This document shows, piece by piece, positions 8,387 to 15,159 of a stretch of 16,625 nt of DNA. This stretch comes from Candidatus Hydrogenedentota bacterium (lineage in GTDB: Bacteria; Hydrogenedentota; Hydrogenedentia; Hydrogenedentales; CAITNO01), in the NCBI GenBank assembly GCA_023145975.1, contig JAGLCZ010000622.1, positions 1-16,625 on the forward strand, written 5' to 3'. Below the pieces are notes generated by a model. That model was given only the letters and a program-made list of their open reading frames with translations. It did no database searches and was not told where the DNA came from. How positions within the stretch are numbered: position 1 is the first letter of the stretch; every line of letters starts with the position of its first letter. The translations under genes and the position numbers were made by a program.

Positions 8387-9001
8387 TTACGGCAGCCATG
8401 ATTCCGGATTTACCCGAACACCTTTGCAACGCACTTCATAATGCAGGTGGGGACCTGTCGCATTGCCGGTCGCACCGACCTCACCAATCTTTTGACCCTG
8501 TTGCACCTTATCGCCTTTATCCACCATACACCGTTTTAAGTGGGCATACGCCGTTTCATAATCATTGCCGTGGTCAATAACAATGATATTTCCGTATATA
8601 CCATCCCGCCCGGAAAAAGTAATACATCCAACTGCGGTCGCTACAACGTCCGTGCCCGGCCGTGCCTCCAGATCAATTCCCTTGTGAAAATGTCCTCCGC
8701 GCCGCTTTTGACCGAAGGGAGAACTTATCCGCGTGTACTTCACTACAGGCCAAATTGCAGGTATATCTTCTGCAGCGGGTTCTTCCTGAGGTACAGGCAA
8801 AGAAAAGAAAGGATACGGTACCGAACCGTAAGGAAGAACAGGCACCGAAGACAAATCCGATTCCGGTTCTTCACTGTGCAAACGTGTTCGAGCACACCCT
8901 GCACCCGAAATACACCACGCAAATAATAATGACGCTGCGGCTGCTGTAAAAACGATCTCTCGAATAAATTTAAGGAGGGGATTTTCAGTAGAAAAGTACA
9001 C
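8387..9001 (-). CDS. M23 (LytM) family peptidase, putative lipoprotein B
   Basis: This is a 204-residue paralogue of the downstream M23 gene. The N terminus has a hydrophobic signal segment ending CISGAGC, a probable lipobox. A Pro/Glu-rich linker of about 45 residues follows, then the M23 domain: ISSPFGQKR, HFHKGIDL, AYAHL, GPHLHYE. All zinc ligands and the catalytic His are present, so it should be an active murein endopeptidase. The predicted start is GTG at 9001, because no ATG lies between it and the signal peptide; the ribosome site is weak. It is the first gene of the minus-strand run leading through the second M23 gene to tgt, yajC and secDF, and it diverges from the glycosidase-like gene at 9227. 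I could not pick out a convincing promoter for it. Confidence 0.85.
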   Translation of the reverse strand: MYFSTENPLLKFIREIVFTAAAASLLFAWCISGAGCARTRLHSEEPESDLSSVPVLPYGSVPYPFFSLPVPQEEPAAEDIPAIWPVVKYTRISSPFGQKRRGGHFHKGIDLEARPGTDVVATAVGCITFSGRDGIYGNIIVIDHGNDYETAYAHLKRCMVDKGDKVQQGQKIGEVGATGNATGPHLHYEVRCKGVRVNPESWLP

Positions 9002-9167
9002 TACAACTACTTTCTTTTTCTAAGAGGAACAGGAATCTGCAACCCAATACCCAGGGTGCAGCCTGTTTACATTCTGATATTCAAAACGAACATATTCGGA
9101 AATATACCACAGGATACAATAGAAATAAAACCGCTTGGCGGTCCCGCCCTGTACATACACTTAGATA

Positions 9168-9198
9168 TTGAATGTTGGGGATATTGCCCTGTTATACT
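9168..9198 (+). promoter_or_regulatory. Weak candidate promoter for the glycosidase-like gene
   Basis: TTGAAT (9168-9173) and TATACT (9193-9198) are 19 bp apart, and the -10 element lies 28 bp before the ATG. CCTGTT (9188-9193) can pair with AACAGG (9205-9210), which overlaps the start of the AGGAGG Shine-Dalgarno, so the message might have a small hairpin there. The evidence is weak. Confidence 0.3.
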
Positions 9199-9226
9199 CT
9201 GGGCAACAGGAGGAATTCTAAAAATC

Positions 9227-10456
9227 ATGAAATCGTACCCCGCTATTTTTTCAATACCCGTTATTATTTTACTGTTCCTCTTCAACACGTTTGCTGCTGC
9301 CGAATCGCCGAAACCCCGCAACGGCTCAAAAATTATTGTGGTAAATGACGATGGATTCAGCAAGTTCCATAGTGGTCATTATCAGTCCGCGGCGGATTTA
9401 CGCGACGAAATGCTGGGGTATCAGAACACACAGACAGCAGTCGTGGAATGGTGTATTCTCGCAGGAAGCCGCGCAAACTACCCTTCGAAAGTAACCGAAC
9501 TTATTGGTACCGGCATGGTTGAATTTCCCCGTCGGGGAGATAAACTGGCATACGAGACCGTCCACCGACTTGCCAAAGAAGGTATCAATACCCTGCAGGT
9601 AGTTGCTGATGCCTGCCACGAAGCAGGAATATCCTGCTACGCCTCCATGCGTATGAACGGTGACTATCCTGCCAGTATGTGGGACGGTTCCTTTCCACGC
9701 TTTGCCAACAGCACATTCTGGTGGGAACATCCGGAATATCGACAACGAGATGCCAAAGGAAATACCCTGACCAAATTTTCCTATGCTTTTCCGGAAGTAC
9801 GTTCCTTTAAACTTGCTATTCTCCGCGAAGCAGCACAACAGAATATTGACGGTATCAACCTCGATTTTCTGCGGCATCCCACTTTCTTTGGTTATGAAGA
9901 ACCCTTGATAAAAGCCTTTCAAGACAAGTATGGAATTGATGCCGCCACGGTATCCACCGATGATCCGCGCTGGATACCATTACGCAGTGAAATCATGACC
10001 CGCTTCGTTCGTGATGTGCGCAAGATTCTCGATGAAGCGGAACAGCGCACTGGAAGAAAATTAGGACTTTCAGCGCGTATCGACTGGAAAAAATATCCGC
10101 TCTGGGGCTGTGATATTAAAAGGTGGATGGAAGAAAAACTTCTTGACTACCTTGTAGTAAGCCAACATGGGCTTGGCGGCTATGAGTTTCCGATTGCGCC
10201 GTTTGTGGAAATGGCACGGGGCAGCGGTTGTGCCATACTATTTGGGGAAGAAGCCGTCCTCAGCGGGCATGATCGTACTTCCGAAGAAGATCGGCGCATT
10301 GCCGAAGGGACCATGGAAGCACCTGAACGCAATATTCTCAGCCTCGAGCAATACAAAAGCCGTGCCGCCCGGTGGTATAGCGAAGGAGCCGACGGGCTGC
10401 AGCTGTTTAATGAAACCCGTAAAGAAATCCTGGGAGAACTAGGGGATATTAAATAA
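9227..10456 (+). CDS. Secreted family 10-like glycoside hydrolase (GHL10 / DUF187 type)
   Basis: This 409-residue protein has a clear signal peptide (MKSYPAIFS, a hydrophobic stretch, then FAAAES, with cleavage likely near residue 25), so it is exported. The body looks like a TIM-barrel protein of the glycosyl-hydrolase-like 10 group. GISCYASMRMNGDY (134-147) is a predicted barrel strand. IDGINLDFLRHP (207-218) resembles the family's DGIxLDxxRYP strand, with Asp213 as the likely functional acid. RIDWKKYPLWGCDIKRWM and LLDYLVVSQH (305-314) follow. Members are poorly characterised; some act on glycans. The substrate is unknown. I start at ATG 9227 after an AGGAGG site (9208-9213, spacing 13) because the upstream extension is not signal-like. 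Neighbours are an M23 gene (divergent) and lysA, so a role in the envelope or polymer breakdown is only a guess. Confidence 0.6.
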   Translation: MKSYPAIFSIPVIILLFLFNTFAAAESPKPRNGSKIIVVNDDGFSKFHSGHYQSAADLRDEMLGYQNTQTAVVEWCILAGSRANYPSKVTELIGTGMVEFPRRGDKLAYETVHRLAKEGINTLQVVADACHEAGISCYASMRMNGDYPASMWDGSFPRFANSTFWWEHPEYRQRDAKGNTLTKFSYAFPEVRSFKLAILREAAQQNIDGINLDFLRHPTFFGYEEPLIKAFQDKYGIDAATVSTDDPRWIPLRSEIMTRFVRDVRKILDEAEQRTGRKLGLSARIDWKKYPLWGCDIKRWMEEKLLDYLVVSQHGLGGYEFPIAPFVEMARGSGCAILFGEEAVLSGHDRTSEEDRRIAEGTMEAPERNILSLEQYKSRAARWYSEGADGLQLFNETRKEILGELGDIK

Positions 10457-10671
10457 TCGGCGGATACGAAACCATGATGTCTTGTAATCTTAAAAAGCAG
10501 ACCGCATAGAACTGTTTTGCTCCTCCTCTATCCACTATAATACTGTCTGACGAAGCCATAAAGACTTTCATTCGGCAATTTGGGATAGAGCCCGACAGAT
10601 GAAATAAGAGGCGGGAACGTGATAGGCTTGCATACCTCAACACAACCATACTATAGGAACAACTGAATTAT

Positions 10672-11931
10672 ATGTCTTCAAATTTATTTTTATCGTCCGA
10701 ACAGGCTTTCACCCTGCGCGAGAAATTTGGTACGCCGCTTTTTGTGTACGACCAATGCACCCTGGAAGAAGCAGCACGTACCGCACTTGCCTTTCCCAAT
10801 GCGTGGGGACTTACTGTGCGCTTTGCCATGAAATCGTTACCCACGGGAGCAATACTGCAAACCTTTCATCGTGCCGGTCTTTACCTGGATGCCAGCAGCG
10901 GTTATGAAGCCGAACGCGTCCTGCGTGCAGGGATTCCTGCCGGTCATATACAAATTACGGCACAGGAACTCCCCGTAAATCTGAAGGAACTGGTTGAGGC
11001 AGGATGCCTGTTTAACGCTTGTTCGCTGCAGCAGTTAGACATTTACGGCGCTATGTTTCCAGGATCAGAAGTTTCTGTGCGTGTCAACCCGGGGCTGGGA
11101 TCCGGGCATAGCAACCGCACCAATGTAGGCGGTCCCTCATCGAGTTTCGGTATCTGGCATGAAGATATTGACAAACTGACAGCTCTTGCAGAAAAACACA
11201 AACTACGCATTACCGGTATGCACACCCATATCGGTTCCGGAGCGGATCCCGACATATGGCTTCATTGTGCCACACTGGCGTTATCCATTGCTGCACGTCT
11301 GCCGCAAGTTACCCGCTTGAGCCTGGGCGGTGGATTTAAGCCGGCACGTATGACCTATGAAACCGGTGCCGACCTGCCCGCAATCGGCGCACGTCTACAG
11401 CCCGCCTTTGAAGATTTTGCACGGGAACACGGACGTAAGCTACACCTCGAACTGGAACCGGGTGCTTTCCTGACAGCAAACGCAGGTGCTTTGCTTTGTT
11501 CCATTACCGATAGCGTGGAAACCGGGGAAAATGGATTCCAATTCATCAAAACGGATACAGGCATGACGGATATTCTTCGCCCTTCCCTTTACGGTGCTCA
11601 ACATCCAATAACGCTTTTTCCCGCAACTGCGCGTGAAGACAAAAATATCCCCTATCTGATTGCAGGACACTGCTGCGAAAGCGGCGATTTGCTTTCCCCT
11701 GAACCGGACAACCCTGAAGGATTACTGCCGCGCGATCTGCCGCCGGCTGAAACAGGAGATATGCTTGTTATCGGCGGGGCAGGTGCCTATTGCGCCAGTA
11801 TGGCAACCAAAAACTACAACAGCTTTCCTGAATCTGCTGAAGTGCTGATGGACCGTAACGGTGTTCCCCATCTGATCCGTGCCCGTCAGACCCTGGAACA
11901 AATCGTGCAGAACGAAATTTTATTACCGTAA
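10672..11931 (+). CDS. lysA: Diaminopimelate decarboxylase (LysA-type)
   Basis: This is a 419-residue, PLP-dependent fold-III decarboxylase that converts meso-diaminopimelate to lysine, the last step of lysine synthesis. The PLP lysine is Lys54 in FAMKS. HTHIGSG (184-190), LGGGF (218-222), LEPG (261-264), RPSLYGAQHPI (303-313), CESGD (335-339) and GAGAYCASM (369-377) are all present. The C terminus, NYNSFPESAEVL and LIRARQTLEQI, matches the E. coli-type LysA. One oddity is that the family's EPGR is EPGA here (Ala265), so a substrate-contacting Arg seems absent. The start ATG has only a weak AGGA upstream. The 215-bp leader has a perfect TATAAT (10536-10541) without a good -35, and a bulged hairpin at 10566-10604. 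The gene is alone in its orientation group with the GT2 gene 95 bp downstream. A related decarboxylase of another diamino acid is possible but less likely. Confidence 0.85.
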   Translation: MSSNLFLSSEQAFTLREKFGTPLFVYDQCTLEEAARTALAFPNAWGLTVRFAMKSLPTGAILQTFHRAGLYLDASSGYEAERVLRAGIPAGHIQITAQELPVNLKELVEAGCLFNACSLQQLDIYGAMFPGSEVSVRVNPGLGSGHSNRTNVGGPSSSFGIWHEDIDKLTALAEKHKLRITGMHTHIGSGADPDIWLHCATLALSIAARLPQVTRLSLGGGFKPARMTYETGADLPAIGARLQPAFEDFAREHGRKLHLELEPGAFLTANAGALLCSITDSVETGENGFQFIKTDTGMTDILRPSLYGAQHPITLFPATAREDKNIPYLIAGHCCESGDLLSPEPDNPEGLLPRDLPPAETGDMLVIGGAGAYCASMATKNYNSFPESAEVLMDRNGVPHLIRARQTLEQIVQNEILLP

Positions 11932-12026
11932 AAAAAATCTGTCACCATGTCCTGTTATATAATTTGTAACGACTTTCGTTATACTCATCATAAGATTACT
12001 TTTTCTTTCGTTAAGGAATATACTTC

Positions 12027-12956
12027 ATGAGTGCTGATATCCCGAAAATATCCATTGTTCTTGCTATTTTTAATGAAGAAGAATCTCTGGAAGAACTGTA
12101 TGAACGCATTACTGCCACCCTCGAAGCACACGGCAGTACCTATGAGGTCATTGCTGTGGATGACGGCAGCGCTGATCAATCTTTTCCTATTCTTCGGGAA
12201 ATACGGGGAAAAGACGCGCGCTGGCGGATAGCCCATCTCACACGTAATTTTGGTCAAAGCTCTGCCATCTATGCAGGATTCTCATTATCCCGCGGAGAGT
12301 ATGTACTCATGATAGATGCAGACTTGCAGGTATACCCGGAAGATATTCCCTTGTTACTGGCAAAACTCGATGAAGGATACGATATGGCGAGCGGTTGGCG
12401 TGTCAACCGCCATGACAACCCCTTTCGTAAGGTTATGTCACGCTTGCTGAATCTTTATACCGAACATGTTACCGGATTTCCCATACACGATCATGGATGT
12501 TCGCTGAAAGGATTCCGCCGCCCGATGGTGGAAAGAATGGTGGCTTTTACACACCGCTGCCGATATTTGCCGGTGGATGCTGCCCTGCTGGGCGGTAAGG
12601 TTGCCGAGGTACCCGTGCGCCATCAGGCACGTCCCCACGGACACAGCAAATACGGTTTATTCAAACTGTTCCGCACCGCATTCGACATGATCACCAGTGT
12701 GACCACCATGCCGCTTCAGTTTATCAATATTGCCGGGATTCTCTTTGTATTTATGGGAGGGGGAATAGGTGCCCACAGTGTCTATTACCGTCTTGCCCAT
12801 GGCAGCTTTATGCAGCTTGAAGTCATTACTGCTCTTTTCCTATTTCTGACGGGGGTACAACTCTCCGCAATGGGGCTCATGTGCGAATATGTGGGACGCA
12901 TCTATATTGAATCCCAACGGAAACCACTTTTTATTATTGATGAGGAAGTGGAGTAA
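12027..12956 (+). CDS. GT2 glycosyltransferase, polyprenyl-phosphate type with two C-terminal membrane helices
   Basis: This 309-residue protein is of the DPM1/GtrB/ArnC type. The GT-A domain starts ISIVLAIFNEEESLEELYE. It has VDDGSAD (nucleotide-sugar site, 44-50), a DADLQ metal motif (97-101) followed by PEDIP, and the GCSLKGFRR segment (157-165). PHGHSKYGLFKL precedes two membrane helices (about 227-247 and 264-286), as in enzymes that load a sugar from a nucleotide donor onto undecaprenyl phosphate on the cytoplasmic side. The product then serves envelope glycan or lipid modification. Donor sugar and final target cannot be read. The ATG is preceded by AAGGA. It overlaps nothing and is followed 21 bp later by the zinc-ribbon gene, so the two are likely co-transcribed. 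A GACTTTCGTT motif lies 56 bp before the ATG, shared with the region before the amidohydrolase gene. Confidence 0.87.
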   Translation: MSADIPKISIVLAIFNEEESLEELYERITATLEAHGSTYEVIAVDDGSADQSFPILREIRGKDARWRIAHLTRNFGQSSAIYAGFSLSRGEYVLMIDADLQVYPEDIPLLLAKLDEGYDMASGWRVNRHDNPFRKVMSRLLNLYTEHVTGFPIHDHGCSLKGFRRPMVERMVAFTHRCRYLPVDAALLGGKVAEVPVRHQARPHGHSKYGLFKLFRTAFDMITSVTTMPLQFINIAGILFVFMGGGIGAHSVYYRLAHGSFMQLEVITALFLFLTGVQLSAMGLMCEYVGRIYIESQRKPLFIIDEEVE

Positions 12957-12977
12957 AAGGCTTTAAGGATAAGTATC

Positions 12978-13367
12978 ATGGACTTGCAGTGCCCCAAGTG
13001 CGGTGTAACACTGAAAGAAGAACGTATACAACAACACAGCACTCGCATCCAATGCCCGGTCTGTCACGCTTTCTTTGGGATGAATGAAGCAGCACACCGA
13101 CCGCAGCAAAACGATGTCATCGATGTTCGTGCCGAAGTCATTTCTACAGGCTCTGATACGCCAGACGAAACAACCCCTGTCGAACCCCTGCAGGAACAAT
13201 GCAGGGACAATGGTGCAGGGGAAAGAAAAATAAGGGATAATCCCTACACGTATTTCAGCCGACACAAGGTGGTAAGACAAGAAGGCTGCGGTTGTGGCGG
13301 CTGCGGCTGTTTGGTACTGCTGTTTGTACTGTTGTCTCTGCTGCTCAGGTGCAGTACGATTCTATAG
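12978..13367 (+). CDS. Small zinc-ribbon, Cys-rich tail-anchored membrane protein
   Basis: This 129-residue protein matches no named family that I recognise. The N terminus is a two-knuckle zinc ribbon: CPKC (Cys5, Cys8) and CPVC (Cys26, Cys29). A polar, probably disordered middle (about 35-95) follows. Next come RHKVVRQEGCGCGGCGC (Cys104, 106, 109, 111), then a hydrophobic stretch LVLLFVLLSLLL (112-123) that should be a C-terminal membrane anchor, and a last Cys125. The architecture suggests a cytoplasmic metal-binding domain tethered to the membrane by its tail. The ATG has AAGGA with 8-nt spacing. It lies 21 bp after the GT2 gene and probably shares its message. It converges on the bactofilin gene with only 20 bp between stop codons. 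Function is unknown. It is likely a real gene because of the paired CxxC motifs and good translation signals. Confidence 0.75.
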   Translation: MDLQCPKCGVTLKEERIQQHSTRIQCPVCHAFFGMNEAAHRPQQNDVIDVRAEVISTGSDTPDETTPVEPLQEQCRDNGAGERKIRDNPYTYFSRHKVVRQEGCGCGGCGCLVLLFVLLSLLLRCSTIL

Positions 13368-13387
13368 CACTCCCTGAAAAAAGATGC

Positions 13388-13789
13388 TTATGACGCAGTA
13401 GTTTTCTCTGCACCCTTCGGAGGCAGGTCCCCGGGTGCTTTCATAGCGCATTGACCTTCAAAAAGCACCCCTTCGTGAATGCTGATGCGGGGCGCACAAA
13501 TGTCGCCGACCACCTTGGCCTTGGGAGTAATCTCAATACGGTCAAATGCTTGAATATTACCATGCACTTCGCCGCTGACGATAACCTGACCCGCCATAAG
13601 ATCGCCTTTAACCTTACCCGACTCAAGCACAACAATGCTGTCCTCACTCCGCACGGTACCGTCAATACCGCCTTCAACGCGTATCGTACCTTTGCACTTG
13701 AGTTCACCTGTAAGCAAGGTGCCCGGACCAATCATCGTCACTACTTTGTTTTCATTGTACGCTTTTTTATTTTTACGTGAGTCAAGCAT
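13388..13789 (-). CDS. Bactofilin (polymer-forming cytoskeletal protein)
   Basis: This 133-residue protein is made of short beta-helix-like repeats: VVTMIGPGTLLTGELK, then GTIRVEGGIDGTVRSE, then VVLESGKVKGDLMAGQ, then VIVSGEVHGNIQA, then RIEITPKAKVVGDI. Bactofilins (DUF583) polymerise without nucleotide into filaments that organise cell-wall enzymes and curvature or stalk growth (BacA/B, CcmA). The ends are short and polar: a charged N terminus (SRKNKK), which often aids membrane binding, and a loose Pro/Ala C terminus. The ATG lies 4 bp after the stop of the M23 peptidase gene and has only a weak ribosome site, suggesting translational coupling. M23-bactofilin pairs are a known arrangement (CcmA with Csd1-like peptidases, BacA with LmdC), so the pair probably makes the bactofilin recruit or restrict the peptidase. 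Family assignment is strong. Confidence 0.93.
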   Translation of the reverse strand: MLDSRKNKKAYNENKVVTMIGPGTLLTGELKCKGTIRVEGGIDGTVRSEDSIVVLESGKVKGDLMAGQVIVSGEVHGNIQAFDRIEITPKAKVVGDICAPRISIHEGVLFEGQCAMKAPGDLPPKGAEKTTAS

Positions 13790-13793
13790 AGAG

Positions 13794-14813
13794 TTAATCC
13801 GTAAGGTATTTTGCAGGGTCCACCGGACGTCCTTTTACCTGCACTTCATAATGGAGGTGGGCACCCGTACTTCTTCCCGTGCTACCCACGCGACCGATGG
13901 CGTCGCCGCGCCCGACAGCTTTGCCGGGACGCACTTCCATGGAGGACAAATGAGCATAGAACGTTTTAATGCCGTTCCCATGATCTATCACAATTACATT
14001 CCCCAGATACTTCCTATATTCCGCTTCCCGCACCACCCCTTTTGCCGTTGCACGCACGGTAGTACCTTTACGTGCCGAAATATCCAGACCGTCATGATGA
14101 CGCACGCGTTTATTAAAGGGATCACGACGATAACCAAACTTGGAAGAAATGCGGCCTACACCGCGGGAAAGGGGCCAGCTCGCAGGAACACGCGCAATGC
14201 GATCCTTCTCCACCTCCATATCAGCAACCAATTCCCCTAAACTATGGGAACGCAAGCGAATCTCTTCGATGATAAGATCGGCAGACGGACGTGCCATTCC
14301 ATAAATTACAAAAGGAGGATGAACCGTCTCGTCACCACCGGCATAAGCGAAATAGCCCACATTTGCAGGACCGCCGCCACGACCACCGTTCCCCCCGCCG
14401 TTTGTTTCAAAGGAGGGAGCAGTACGTGGTTCCAGTCCGGTTATCTCCCGGGCACGGCTTTCCATGGTGTACAAATCGTTCAACTCGGAAGTAATCGCCA
14501 TAATACTGGTTTCATACTCGGCACGAAGTCGCTCTTCCATTTGATGCGCCTCTTCACGGCTGAGCCCCGATTCCATTGCAGGATTGGGCACAACAATAGC
14601 CGCATTTTCCAACTCAAGTGCACGGTTAGCCTGGCGCAATAAGGTTGCACGCTGGGAAATCTCACTATGCCGTTGATAGAAAAATGCTGTCGTAAAGGAT
14701 AATAAAACTATGAAGCCGCATACACTCCAGAAATGGAGATCTGTCAGGGTGTGGCTGCTCGTGCTGCCCTCACCTTGCGGAATCATCATCACCGTCCATT
14801 TTTTCATAATCAA
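13794..14813 (-). CDS. Membrane-anchored M23 (LytM) peptidase with coiled coil, bactofilin partner
   Basis: This 339-residue protein has a cytoplasmic N terminus of about 28 residues, then one membrane helix (WSVCGFIVLLSFTTAFFY, 29-46). A coiled-coil stretch follows (roughly 50-125), with a Gly-rich linker (NGGGNGGRGGG). The C-terminal M23 domain starts near 215: ISSKFGYRRDP, HHDGLDIS (His and Asp zinc ligands), FYAHL (catalytic His), GAHLHYE (zinc ligand). The active site is complete, so it should cut peptide cross-links in the periplasm, as Csd1/LmdC-like partners of bactofilin do. The start is TTG at 14813 with AGGAG spaced 6 nt; the ATG at 14807 is spaced 12 nt and would give 337 residues. 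It is the first gene of a two-gene unit with bactofilin, 4 bp apart, driven by the promoter at 14919-14948. Confidence 0.92.
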   Translation of the reverse strand: MIMKKWTVMMIPQGEGSTSSHTLTDLHFWSVCGFIVLLSFTTAFFYQRHSEISQRATLLRQANRALELENAAIVVPNPAMESGLSREEAHQMEERLRAEYETSIMAITSELNDLYTMESRAREITGLEPRTAPSFETNGGGNGGRGGGPANVGYFAYAGGDETVHPPFVIYGMARPSADLIIEEIRLRSHSLGELVADMEVEKDRIARVPASWPLSRGVGRISSKFGYRRDPFNKRVRHHDGLDISARKGTTVRATAKGVVREAEYRKYLGNVIVIDHGNGIKTFYAHLSSMEVRPGKAVGRGDAIGRVGSTGRSTGAHLHYEVQVKGRPVDPAKYLTD

Positions 14814-14819
14814 TCCAGT

Positions 14820-14824
14820 CTCCT
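14820..14824 (-). promoter_or_regulatory. Shine-Dalgarno favouring a TTG start of the M23 gene
   Basis: AGGAG on the minus strand is 6 nt before TTG (14813) and 12 nt before ATG (14807). The spacing favours TTG, although ATG is not excluded. Confidence 0.5.
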
Positions 14825-14918
14825 GGCGATTTCGGCGGTTACGCCGTTTTCCTCCGCACTTGGCGGACTATGTCATGTACTCATACCGTCACATCACATC
14901 CTGTCCCAAGCCTGCGAT

Positions 14919-14948
14919 ACTATAGCACAGCCCCCGCAAAAAAGTCAA
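14919..14948 (-). promoter_or_regulatory. sigma70-type promoter for the M23-bactofilin unit
   Basis: On the minus strand TTGACT (14943-14948, five of six matches) and TATAGT (14919-14924, five of six) are 18 bp apart. Transcription would start near 14911, giving a leader of about 100 nt before the M23 start. Confidence 0.75.
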
Positions 14949-15063
14949 CCACTTTCAATATAAGCACCCCCATACCCGACACCATGAACCCCGCCGAATC
15001 CCCGTAATACGACCCGAAAAGAAACCTGTTTTTTACAAGACGTGTCCTCCCGGTGTATGCAAT

Positions 15064-15092
15064 TCGACATTGTCACGTTTATTTCGTATAAT
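15064..15092 (+). promoter_or_regulatory. sigma70-type promoter for the IMP cyclohydrolase-purD unit
   Basis: TCGACA (15064-15069, five of six matches to TTGACA) and a perfect TATAAT (15087-15092) are separated by the optimal 17 bp. The leader to the ATG at 15160 is about 60 nt and contains two small hairpins. Confidence 0.75.
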
Positions 15093-15159
15093 AGGCATCC
15101 TGTTTTCTATTTGAAAATAACAATGGGACGGAGGTCCCGGCACATGGGAGAATCAAGGT

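Larger units (their letters stand above)
14814..15159. other. Divergent intergenic region between M23-bactofilin and purine genes
   Basis: These 346 bp contain no credible gene. They hold two back-to-back sigma70-type promoters: one on the minus strand (14919-14948) and one on the plus strand (15064-15092), about 115 bp apart. The plus-strand leader (15093-15159) has two small hairpins, TTTTC/GAAAA (15103-15117) and GGGAC/GTCCC (15125-15138), before a GGAG ribosome site. I could not match the leader to a purine riboswitch. The section between the promoters shows nothing I recognise. Confidence 0.7.

Noticed and set aside
9056..9226. 57-residue N-terminal extension of the glycosidase-like protein
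   Set aside because: The region contains a possible promoter and the AGGAGG ribosome site for ATG 9227, and the signal peptide begins at 9227.
10449..10649. 66-residue minus-strand open frame before lysA
   Set aside because: It overlaps the end of the glycosidase-like gene, has no ribosome site and no recognisable composition or motif.
10457..10671. Lysine riboswitch (L-box) upstream of lysA
   Set aside because: I looked for the conserved blocks of the L-box in order and did not find them; only an AGAGGCG-like string is present, out of context.
13635..14240. 201-residue plus-strand open frame over bactofilin and M23
   Set aside because: It overlaps two well-supported genes antisense and resembles no protein family.
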